NCBI GenBank assembly: GCA_017562135.1 | Contig: QEYB01001312.1 | Location: forward strand, 1,550,001-1,614,000 | Reading direction: 5' to 3' | Origin: Dipylidium caninum | Lineage: Eukaryota; Platyhelminthes; Cestoda; Cyclophyllidea; Dipylidiidae | Length of the DNA stretch: 64,000 bases | In this document: positions 1 through 11,400 of the stretch, one piece after another | How positions within the stretch are numbered: the first letter of the stretch is position 1 | Layout: every line of letters starts with the position of its first letter | Position numbers and translations under genes: made by a program | The notes under the pieces: model-generated | Told to the model about the DNA's origin: nothing | What the model saw: the letters and a program-made list of their open reading frames with translations, nothing else | Database searches by the model: none

Positions 1-3000
1 CGAGGCGGGTTGTCAGGCCCACACACTTGACCGCTCAAAAGCACGGGAAGCCGCACCCTCCTCGCCCGTTAAGGACAGGTGATTTCACCTGGTAGATGCC
101 CTCAAAGCCACCAGTTTTGTTTGGATGAAGAGGGAATCCTCGCCACCGTGGTCGAAATGCCTCAACCGAGGGGGCGGTGAGATGGGGAGTATAAAAGACT
201 TGACGAAGATCCCGAGATCTATCCGAGCCCAACGACAACAGTTCTTTTTTGTGGCACACAGCCACAACTGTAACTAATGAAGGCGTGGACTTGTTTTCCT
301 TCGAGTGTCGGACCCACTATCACCTGCGTGGCACTATTTCCAGTGTCCTACGGCAGGGCAGTCGATTCCAGTAGTCCACAGGTCATTTATTTCAGTCGAG
401 AGGCTGCATGGTCGGAATCTGTTCCGCATATCAAGAATGATGGGTTTTCCTAGTATGGAAACCACGTGGTGCCATGTTGGAGGGGACAAAGAATTCGTAC
501 AAGTAGGGCGTGGTTTTGACAGTTTAAAAATAAATGTCGACCACGGCACAATGGGAGAGTGGTGACTTAAAGAAGAGGCTTTAGCCTTCATTGTCACACA
601 CCATCGGCGTCATCCAGACGAATTTCATCAAGCTGTGGGCCCTCAGGGTTAGCGGCACAGCGCATAGAAGTCGCGGCTTGACTTTACGCATCCTCCTTAG
701 TTTTCCCTGAAGAGTCCATGAGACGTCTTTGTCCAACCGAAAGCAAACGCGCACTCATCGATGCACTGACGAGTGGTTATGAAGGCTGTCAGGAAGGGAA
801 GTCGCCGACGCCGAAGGAGCGCGCGCAGAACGGCCACAAGGCGGGCGCGAAGTCCTTTTGACTAAAGTGAAATATAGGCCAAGAACAGCAAGTTCATAAG
901 GACAAACTAAATAAGTCAGCGTAGAACGGCTATGATGGTGGTCATGTCGTAAATAATGTCACTTCCTGGCTGGAGCGCGAAGAGACTGGGTGGAGGGAGC
1001 AGGCAGCCACGACTCATGCTTCACCGGCCCTTCGTGTCCGCCTCTGCAACTTCTAGGTCGGCTGTATCCTCGAAGGCCGGACACGCACCAGCCTCCGGTC
1101 ATTTTCGAAGACTTTTAACCTTCCTGACGCCAGAGTGGACGCTAGAGGAATCCACAGACGGCGCGACGCCTGTCCGCCGAGGACCAGGTTTTCGGCGGCA
1201 GGGCGAGAGGATGACGGTGGTTATTTCTGCGCCCAGTGTAAGATGCCGAAGTGACGCTTGTAGACCTGTTGACCGTCACGAGCGCCACTTCGCGATGTCG
1301 GAGGGCCCCCCTATGGACCGGCGGGGGGAAGCCGAACTGGTGTGGGCTTCCGCTAGCTCGTAACAGTGCGTCACTCAGCCTACCTTTTCAACCCTCAGGA
1401 AGGCTAGTTAGTGAGAAACATACGAAAGTATTTGAGGTCGGGGGGACGGGGAGAGAAAAACGAAAGTGTTGACTGGGGTCAGCTCCCTTAAGAGCGAGGT
1501 TTTGGCGGGCCAAAGCGGTTCTTGCCCCAGAAACCTGGTATTCCCTCCACGTTGGTAGCAGAATCGGATCCTTCACCGTGACATCGAATTCCTTTCAAGA
1601 AGAAGGTATTCCGAGAATGGATGAGAGGAGATTTGACAGATTTAACGCACAACAGGACGAGGAGGAAAACGTTTTTCCTATTCCTGTCCCAAATTAGAGG
1701 GATGGGGAGAGAGAGCGCCAGCAGCTCCCAAGTCGTAGCTAATTTCCTCCCTCTTTTAAGGGGACCTGCGGTGCGATCGCGCCTCGGCCTAGGGTGCTGA
1801 CCTCTCCCAGATCCGCCTCGCCCGCCCGTCCGCAGGGGGCAGTTCGAAAGACGACGCGCTGATCGCGAGATGCATCTGGCGATAGCGATTAAGTTGAAGA
1901 GGCTTAATTAATAATAACTTTTTACTCTGGCGATTGCAACTACAGCAGGAGGAGATACGATCGGGCGACTAAAAAATTTTCCCTCCAACAGGCAACATCA
2001 AAGCGACGCCCAACTGAGAGCAGGAGCGATTATGGCGACTAAGTGGCGTCACGAGATAAGGACGGGATTCCTTGAAGTCGTCTAATTACGGTGAATTTTG
2101 CCCCAGGTCGGTACTTACTCGGACAGCGGAGGCCAGAGTGATGGGCCTTCTTCTTCCCGCGGGTGGCTGTGGGTGCCGAATTTTATCACAAGCAGGGCTG
2201 CGGCCGCCCTCGCAGCCATTTGGGGCCACTCTCTGTGGCGACTCCGGTCTCTCTTAGCCGTTTTCATTCTTCTCCCGGTAGGTGAGCCACCACAACGCCC
2301 CGACAGGACCATCAATTATCCACAACGTCGCGGGGACCCTCCTGTTAAACGCGCGTGACGGCGATCATCCCCTCCCTTCCGACCAGGCAGTCACTCACCA
2401 CTCGCCTCGGCTGGGGCGTCCGACACCTCGCATCTGCCCCAACTGGCTGGCCTCCCGTGCGTTCGAGGCACCGTTGAGAAGTGCGACTTGTCTTCGTCAC
2501 TCCAGCGCGCAGCCGCCGCCTCGAAGCTGTCGCCACCCGCCACCTCCGCGCCCAGCGTCCCGCCGGACTTGCGCGTCACTCGGCCGGTGCCGAACAGGCG
2601 TTCAGGCGTGGAGCGGACTCACCCAGCGCCTGTCAAGGGGTCCCAGTGCAGGGAAGATTCGAGGCATTGCGAACCAGATGTTTACTAACACAAAGTGACA
2701 GCAGTGGCCATTTCAACTGGACCACAGTGCTGGCAGCACGCCTGGGCGCGTCCGGCCATCAATCATCACTTGACAAAATACGCACCACAGGATGTGTACG
2801 ACAACAGACTCATCTGAAAAATATGGCGCGTGCCACACCTCTGTGATTTAGATTGCCTCGGCGCAAAACTAACCTCCGTGCTCCAGACTTTGGCCATAGC
2901 CAAGGCATCAGGCCTTCAACGGATCCGATTTCACGTCCATTGCAGTTGCTTCCCTGCTAATCACTGCAGCAGTTAAAAAAAGAATAGACGTTTTTCTGCG

Positions 3001-5396
3001 CCTTTTCAAGGTTGCCTGTCCTCCAACTCCGCCCGTCATTCCCCTTCGTTCCACACCGTCGAGCGCGCCATGCCTGAGCCCGTCACACACCTCACCTATG
3101 CCACTGGGACTAATACAGGCCTCATCCATGATTGATGTCTCCGTTCCCGCCGTTCTCTCACCTCATGCTCATTATTTTTGAGGACGGCGGACAGGAGTGA
3201 GGCTGGGAGATAAGCGAATAAGCGACAGCGCACTTCACCCTCCGCCCCGCAGGGAACAGCGCTGCCCTGCGACAACAACCAGCCGTGAGCTGCCTGTCAG
3301 CAGCATAGTTGAGATTGCGATAAGGCGGGTGCACGACTGCCCTCATCGCGTCGAGCCTCACCATCCGCCATGATGACCTCTCTGGCCCTCCAAGGTGGCT
3401 AAGGCCTTGGCACCGAGACATCTGCTCGGAGAGAAACAATACCACACTGGCAGTGTCGCTTACGGAGTGGAGTGTGATCACCTGCCCACTGCTCGTTCCC
3501 AGTTGTCATCCCACTTGGAGAAGGTCCTGGGTGGGACCCAAGTGCCTCCCGACGGCACCGACATGGGGCCTAACAGGGGCGCGGAAGGGGCGAAGGGGGA
3601 GTGGAAAGACCTCGTGAAAGCCATGGGCAACGAATGCTAAGATGAAAAGTCCGCGGTAAGTCTGGCTGAAGAGAACACCGTTGTGAAGGCGAGCTATTCG
3701 ACCAATTTTTGTGAGTACTAACACTTCCTTACTTCCCATTTATAAGCTACCCGACACACTTATTATGCTGCACTAGCAAAGCAGTCCGGCATCTGGCCTG
3801 AGTCCCCTCTTATCTCCTTCATACTTTACTGCACTCCTCAATCTAACATTTCTGAAAGTGGCCTAAGCGACCAGTCCGTTTGCCAAACGAAGGAAGCTTT
3901 ACTCGCCTCGCCTTCAGTCATCCCCATTTCGCTGGTTACATTTCCAACAAAAGAAGACCTATTGTAAAAAAGCGGGATGGGAAAGGCGGCTGTAGGAGGA
4001 GGGGAAGACAAGCGCCTGGAGGAAGGAATTGCGAGTCCCCACCAGATGTGAGAGATAGGCAGAGCCCTTTGCCGACCGTCCCTGCCCCCTCCGAGTTCGC
4101 CTCACGGCCTCCTTTGCCCAGCAAAAGACGACAGCGTTGAGAGCCATTAATCACCTCGGCTCATCCCGCATGCCTTCTTGTACGTGAGTAATCGACGCTG
4201 CATCGATGGCCGTCGACGAGGGAATGGAGACCGCTGTAGCATGCGAAATAAGCTGAGGTGTCAGGAGCCTTGAAAGAGCACTTTATTGCACCTGACTGAT
4301 CCGCGCAAACGGCTAATATACCAGAGCACCTCTTAGGTTATCGCCCAAAGTGGGCTTTGACTTGGCGATAGGTGAGAGAAGTCATGCTCGGCATTCCACT
4401 CACATGTCTGCCGGCCGCTCGGGGACGTGGAGGTGCCATGCGAAGTGCGAGTGGGCAACCCGGGTCCGCGGTTATTGTTACTCGAAGACCATCAAATCGC
4501 GGTCTGCCTGTGGGGGCAGGAGAAGTGCCCGATTTGTGTGCCCAGGCGAGCCCCTCGCCCCACCCGCCCCCGACGTGGGGAGTTGGGGCTCACCTGGAGG
4601 CTCGAATGTTCAAGAGTTGCACTTTTTGCGGAGAAGTGGCTGACAGGCAACAACAATTCGCTATATGGTGGGAGTGCTTAACGCGTCTGGACAGATGTTC
4701 CCCCTCGGAGTGTCGCACAATAAAGGCGGGTGACAAACTGGCCGGGCTGTTGAATCACCGTCGACCTCGTCGCCACGCCACGCCTCGTCTCGTCTCGTCT
4801 CGCCACTCCCTTCCGCGTGTGGCCCGGCGGTCGTGGAAGCCGAATGCGGCGAGAAGGAGAAGAATAATCCGGCTTTCTAGTCTCATTCAGCAGAAATGAC
4901 GGTTGAACTTACATAAATTATGGATCCAACAAATTTGCGGTTGTCCCAATGAAAGACCTGCGATTTGCCTAACGGACTGGGAGTGACTTCAAGAGGCAAC
5001 TCATTTTTGCTCTTCTCGTGAAGACGCTTGGATGTTGTGGCCGACAACTGTTACGGCATTCGGGGGCAGAGAGGGGCGATTAGCAAGCCACCGTGAAGAC
5101 AAGCAGACTCCCAATGGGAGCCTTTAATTCGGCGAAGACAGGCCAATCTGACTCAGGGTGTCTTGTTGCCGCTCTTCTCTCCAAATCCATCCGCTGAGTT
5201 GGCGTCGGGGACCCTCGCGAGGAGCAGTACGACGTCGCTCGTGGATCGCAGACTGCGAGGACGGAGGAGAGGCATATTTCGCGTGACTGGACGCCCTCTT
5301 CATAGTGAATTCCTCGAGTCCCCTCCTTTTCACTGCTCGCTGTGACTTATCGCAAGAGACACGAGGTGGCAGGGATGCTTATGCTAATCAGACTTG

Positions 5397-5421
5397 CTCT
5401 CTCTCTCTCTCTCACTCTCTC
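5397..5421. repeat. (CT)n microsatellite
   Basis: About eight uninterrupted CT units followed by a slightly imperfect extension. Confidence 0.9.
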
Positions 5422-8100
5422 GCTGTGCTTGTCCGGTGTCCCGGTTGTCTGAAAAGATTCCCTCGTCTGCTCCACCCACCGCCGGACCAGTGTCTAGGGC
5501 CACGCCTCCCCTCAACCCACTCGTCGTTGGCTCATGTTCACGGAACGAAGGCAGGGCAACCCTTTCGATAGCTTCACTCCAACTGAGACTAGCGAGGGCG
5601 AGTCTTGTGTCACTTGCAGCCGGGAATTCTCAGCTCCTTTCCCGGGCGCAAGAAGTACATTACATTTAATGGAATGACCGCCTCTTCTAACTCCCTCGTG
5701 TGACCTTTTACGAGTGTTCCACGTGCGAGATGGGGAGGAGGACCTGCTCAAAGAAGTGCTGAGTGGGAGGAAACGACTGTTGAGGTGGGCGTCGCGTTGG
5801 CGGGGGTTGGGGACGAGCGAAGTGGACCACCGGGTGTGTCGGTGGTGGAAGCAAAGGGGACGCACCTCCAAACGGCGGGGGATTAAGGAGGGCCGCGGTT
5901 TCCTCGGGGCAAATGGGCGTCATTTGTCAAGTGCTCTTGACACTTCACGCAATCCCTTACCTGAGGTTTTCGAAAGGAGAACGAAGATGAACGAACTCGC
6001 CTCCTCGCATAAATCACGGAGCAGGGGAATATGTGTTCTGCGTGGTGTGACAAACAGCATTCTCCATGCTAATTTGCTAGGCCAACGTCTGAAATTAGCC
6101 TCGCTTCTGGATCTCAGGAGAAATCAGAGCCCCGTGGGAATGAAGTGCTTTTTCAGCAATGAAAACGAAGAACTCGGGTACCGTCTGGAGAGTCTGCGGA
6201 TGACTGGACTGCAGTAACATGCCGATGTCCATGTTGATCACGAACGCCGCCGACCGCATGTGCCGCGGAGGAGTTCTTCTACACCTTTTCTTCTATCTTC
6301 TATCTTCTTCTATCTGCAAAAATATGCACCTCAAAGGCGAGACGAAAGATGTGGAGTTTCGCCAACTGGTGAGCGGCAGCGTCTCTGTAAAAATGATGTG
6401 GAGAGGAAGGAACGACGGTGTTTCTTGTACGAATCAGCCGTCATGGAGAATGAAATTCAGATTAAAGGAACATTTTTTGTGAAATCCTCGACTCTCTGGG
6501 CTACGGCAAAATCCACCGCCGTAGCGCGGATGTTCCCCCTCCTCAGTAACATGGTACCGGCACTCGCGCTGAAGATCAGGGGTACTGACGTCCCCCGCAA
6601 GGTTACATCGAAGGGAAAGCCGAGCCTCGGTTTACACCCCCGGAGCATTCGTGCAGACGTGGAGGCGAGTTTTTGGCGGCCGCCACCTCGCCGTCTGGAG
6701 ACCGCACCGACTGGGGGTCGGCGGGAGCCTGCAGGGCCGCGGCGCGGTGGACGCGGGCTGCAGTTTGTGGGAGAGCAAGCGGCCTGCAGACGCAATATGT
6801 TGCCCGTGGCGGCACAATACATCAAGCGGGCGCAATAACTGCGACTTGCCGGCCGGGGTCGAGGTGACCGGGTTCATGGGCGCTATCGGGAACGGAAGAA
6901 ATTTATGGCGGGCAACTTAGTCCACTAATGCCGCGCGCCTCGTTTTCTGTCTTCTCCTTCCCTCCGTACCTTTACTCAGAAATGGGGAAAGGAAAATCGT
7001 CTGCACTGATGGAGCAACGTCAAATGGAGTCAAGCACTACTAACGCAAAGAGTGAAGAGGAGAACTACTGGCACCTCTTATGGCAAACTCACTTTCAAAA
7101 TGGTGTCTTGAGTGGAGACTACAGGGGCGCTACATCTTCCGGGTCCGAAGGGCTGCCAGCCCGCTTGTCACCCCTTCGGACCCGGAGGGCGCAGAACTCC
7201 CGTCCGAGGATTAACTGTCGCAAGTAGAGGCGCTAATGGGCGCAGACTGCCTTCGAGCGTTAGTAGGTAAGCCCCAGGGCTGGTGGCAAAATTGGTCTCC
7301 TTGCCTACTTTATATCCACTGTTTTCCCTTCCAGGAATATAGCCATTTGGAGTGTCCCATACAACAGCTTGGCTGAATCTCCTACATGAAATTTATTGCT
7401 GTTCTTCCTCTCCAAGGTCTAGAAATCCGTAAGGACTAAATTGAAGGTCACGTAATTTGACCACAAACTAGCGATGTTTATACGATCATTCGTACTTTTG
7501 TCATCTTCAAACCCCATCACCTTGAGGACTTTCTACATTGATTCCATCAAAGCGTCACCGTCAAGGGGGCAGATACGAGAGTTCAAGTTAACTATCCATT
7601 TACTCTGAACCCTGAAAAAATGCGTCCCTCAACACGTCAGCGGCCTCTCCTAGCGGTTCGCAGGTGTTGCGCGTCTGTGTGCGTCGCATTTCCATTCCAC
7701 ATAGGAGGTGCATTTCACCATTTGACTGAAATGACACCACATCAAAAGGGCAGGTAAGAACGAAAGTATACAGATAACTGAGTCTCACTCTTTTGAATAC
7801 GCCCAATTTGTGGAACAAGTGTGACTCTCTGCCTGAAGGAAGATCTGGCCAAGTAGAAGAATTAAAATTCTGCCTTCCCACTCTGCCTTCGAGTCATAAC
7901 GAAACCAGCGAGGTGAGCCGAGTTGCCCGAGTGTCGAGAGCGTCTCAACGGTCAGCCTCCGCTATCGGCCACGGCCAGCGGTGGTGGTGGAGACGGTGGA
8001 CACCACAGCAGAAGAGGTCGACGCATCGTCGGCATGTGCGCGATATACTCGCCACAAAAACTCCACCATCGCTCTGATTGGCGTTGTGTGGCGCGATTGC

Positions 8101-8216
8101 GTGCACTCGCAGGCACACGCGCGCACGCAAAGTCGGAGCGCGTCGCGAGGGGCGCGCGTGCGCCCGCGCGCGTGCGTGCGTGCATACGCGCCTGGGTGCG
8201 TGTGTGCGTGCGCGTT
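8101..8216. repeat. Alternating purine-pyrimidine CG/CA/TG tract upstream of the otk-like start
   Basis: Mostly GCGCGC, GTGCGTGC and CACACGCGCG runs with few interruptions. The type of sequence that can adopt left-handed Z-DNA. Confidence 0.85.
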
Positions 8217-8331
8217 CTAGCTATTAATGTCATTCCTCTTTCTCTGTCGCCCTCACTTCGTGCGTCTCTCTCCGACTCTGGCTCGTTCGCCTGCCAGCCT
8301 CTCGACTTGTATGTGGACGTGTGACTGCCTT

Positions 8332-8349
8332 TTCTCCGTCTCCTTCTAG
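8332..8349 (+). other. Pyrimidine tract plus AG 59 nt before the otk-like ATG: possible 5' UTR or spliced-leader acceptor
   Basis: The sequence cttttctccgtctccttctag has the shape of a 3' splice site directly upstream of the first exon. It could be the acceptor of a 5' UTR intron or of spliced-leader trans-splicing, which flatworms use. Not testable from sequence alone. Confidence 0.3.
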
Positions 8350-8368
8350 TCCTCATACACACGCCGCG

Positions 8369-8377
8369 ATGGCCTAG
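8369..8377 (+). promoter_or_regulatory. Minimal upstream ORF (ATG GCC TAG) before the otk-like start
   Basis: A two-codon reading frame lies 30 nt before the chosen start codon, with the context ccgcgATGG. If the 5' UTR includes it, it could lower initiation at the main ATG. It also argues that the leader may be trimmed by splicing or trans-splicing. Confidence 0.3.
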
Positions 8378-8407
8378 AATTGCGCCGCCAACAGACAACC
8401 CGTAGCC

Positions 8408-8456
8408 ATGGAAATGCCCGCTTCTTTTCTCTTCTGCCTTCTGCTCAACATCCTCG
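8408..8456 (+). CDS. otk: otk-like exon 1: signal peptide
   Basis: ATG at 8408 with purine-rich context (gtagccATGg) encodes MEMPASFLFCLLLNILG, a typical hydrophobic signal peptide. It ends at a consensus donor CTCG|gtgagt in phase 1, which joins exactly to exon 2 to complete a Gly codon (NILG-ASTD). A second in-frame ATG lies two codons later; I chose the first. The link to exon 2 across 15.4 kb rests on phase and the need for a signal peptide, so it is an inference. Confidence 0.7.
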
Positions 8457-11400
8457 GTGAGTTCGCCTATCCTCCTGTGTATTATGCCTGTCTCTTTTAT
8501 GCTCCCATCTTCCCTGTGGGCGGGTGGGTGCAGGTCTATGTGCGAATGCATAAATTTTATTACTGTGTGGCAGTTTTATTGTTCTTTTGGCGTACGCTTG
8601 CACATTCACACACACACACACACCGCCGCGTTTCGCCGTCGCGACCTCGTTTGCAGACACTCACATTTCATTGAGACGACATCGAACACACGTCGCCGCA
8701 GCCGCCGTCGTCGTTGTCGTCGTCGTCGGGGTCATTGCAGCCCTTCCACACATTCACGTGGAGTGCACACGGACGATAACAAGAGGGGACGCGCTCCTGT
8801 GACGTGGAGAGACAGACGGATGTCGTAAAATCATTACAAATCTGTCAAGCTGACGCGAAGCAGCATCTGCCGGCCACTCGGTGCTAGTTGGCCAACCTCC
8901 GTGTCGGCAGATGAGTTCGCGGGCTGGTCTCCATTCGTCCAAAGCTGTGAATCAATTGGTTGGCCGTAAGCACGGAGGCAGGCGATGGGGAGGGGTGGAA
9001 TCGGAGGACTGGGTGAATCGCTTCTGCTGCAGGGAGGAAAAAAAGCCATCCGGGCTGGCGGGGAAGAGAGGGAGGGAGGAAGGGCGGTCGGACGATGTGA
9101 TCCTCTGCTTGTCGTTTTCACTTCGCCTCCGCCCTTCTTTTCCTCCTTTTGCCCCTACGGCATCACTGCCTCCACCACCGCCGCCCTCGCTACTGTTGCT
9201 GCCCCTGACTTCTCCATTTCGTGTTGTCTTGACTCCTTTTTTCCAGTACAGGGAAAACTAATGCCCTGCATGTCGTTTTTATCCAGACATGAGTAACCTC
9301 CTCTGTCTGGTGGCACAACTTAGTCACTGAGATTCAAAGCAGTGGCCAAAACATCACAAGCGGACGACCTCACTCGACTCAGAAAACTACGCTTCCATCG
9401 GACACCGCTCACTTACGTCCTGTCGGCCCGATTAATGGGAGGGCATGGAGGCAATCTCGCTAATTGCCCAGCTATTGTTCTCCAGACAGGTCAAACAGGA
9501 CGCCGTCAGCCCTGTTCGAATTCGCAATCACTTTGTGTTCAGCTTCCTCCCCTTTTTGGGGCTACTAGGCTGTCTTTCCTTTGGCTCTTCGCCTCAGCAT
9601 TCTTTTTGAGCGGCCAGCACCACCGGTTCTACGTCCACCGCCTCGGTTGGAAGATGTCCTGCGAGCTATCGGGCGCGTCACAATGTGGTGTGGACCCTCG
9701 CATCGCGTCTTTTTACTGACGAGCAACTGTCACTTCATGCGCTCTTCAGTCGCATCCAGCAGTAAAGGACACTTTGCCGTAGCTCCTGGTATCGTGTCGA
9801 GAGGTTTCTCTGCCTCAGCCGAGCACCGAGGCTTGTTGAGATGGAATCGGCTTCTGGTAGCCGCCTGTCCCGTCGTCCTTTCTTCCTCGGTCGGCCATTT
9901 GTAGTCGAGACAACCTCGACTTGGTAAACTGCGCCGAGACTTAGACTTGCAGACGGCTAAAACTTCAAGGCCACTAAATGTGCCCTGATGGCAGTGCGAG
10001 TCAGTAGAGAGGAGGTCTTGGGCACGTCCGAAATTGCCTCATTTACATTAGAACACGACGTGCGCCTTCCGATTTGCGCGCTCACCAGGCAGTCGGTCGG
10101 TCGGTCGGCCAGACAGGCTTGCGTGAGTCCTCCCGCCTCCTTTGAGCACCGCCGCGGGCAGTTGTGTTGCTGCTCCACCCTGTTTAGAGGCTTCCTTCAG
10201 ATGTAGCCCGCGGTGGAGTGCGCCTTTCCCCCCACCGTATAGACTGTTTTTCCCCGACAAAAGCAAAAAAGATGCAGGCGTTTGGTGCGGTCTTGCCGTC
10301 CTTCGCTTCCGATGTGAGGCCGCGTCGCGTGCTGCAATTGGTGGCCATTTCCTTTCGAGGACTGTGAGACCCCGCCGCTTTCTGCTTCGGCCTCATTGCC
10401 GCATGACCCGCTCTCGAGTCCCACCCTCCCTCATTTCGCACAGTCTGATGTCAAGAGTAGTCGCATTTCTGGATTTTTTGAGCCAAGCACAACGCCCAAG
10501 TATCCGTCCGAGGGAGGAAAGAGCGCCTGTCTTCCTCGTGTGCACGACGTGAATCTTTGCACTCCCATGACGAATGTTTTCCCCCGCAACGGATGCGAGG
10601 CTGAGAAGATCCCGTTCACAAATCTGCCAGCGGGTGCGGGCACCAACGTAGTGATTTGAAGGCAATTTCACAAATGTTTTTCCCGTGTTTCGTACGCGCC
10701 TACGTTTCACACACGCACGCATGCGCGCACGCACACACACGCACGCACAGGCGCGTGCGCGCGCGCGTATTCGCACACGTGGTTATGTCAAGTGGACGTG
10801 TCTCCATTTCTGGGTTTACTTCCCACCTGAAACGTGTTCTGCGGTACTTTCGATGCTTCGCACACACCGTGGGACCGAGTGTATATCTGCAATCACTCAA
10901 CTCTATCACTGGCTAAGACGGAGTGGATGAGAGTTGGGAATTTTTGACGGCCCAGACCCAACTTAGAATGCAGCCTTAGCCACACTTCTTCCGCCAGAAT
11001 ATCGCTCTAGAAAGCAGATCCACTTGCCGCTGATGAGCTAATTCACACTTCTATAGAGTCAGGAGTTTTCGAGGCCTCTTAGGAATCCAATCACAGTCTC
11101 CCGCCGGTGCCCTTCTACTTATGCGTGAGTGGAGAAGGCGGTCAGATCTCCACTGGGCCTCGTTGTCCAGTTGGAGGGGAAGGGGACGTCTGCTGCCACT
11201 TCCTCCATTCCCCTACGCAGATCACCCAACCTGGTTTGTTGAACGGTGAAGGCCTAACAGCACCTGACACGAAGGCACGTTCTCAATGCAATTAGACCGA
11301 CAAAATGTCTTTTGAGCGCCAGTGAGGAGAGGAAGGAGAGTAGTTCGGTCGGTTTCCGTTTCCGGTTCATGTCTGCCGGCAAAACTCTGCCACCCGTCCA

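Larger units (their letters stand above)
1..8407. other. Upstream region of the otk-like gene; no gene supported
   Basis: G+C- and CpG-rich DNA. Open frames are frequent on both strands only because stop codons are rare in this composition. None shows a recognisable domain, consistent splice sites or normal protein composition. It holds short simple repeats, (CGTCT)n near 4785-4802 and (CT)n near 5397-5421, and the alternating tract listed at 8101-8216. Confidence 0.6.

Noticed and set aside
4372..4899. 175-codon open frame with two CxxC-like pairs (MFKSCTFCGEV).
   Set aside because: Composition and overlapping open frames on the same strand suggest chance; there is no complete zinc-finger pattern.
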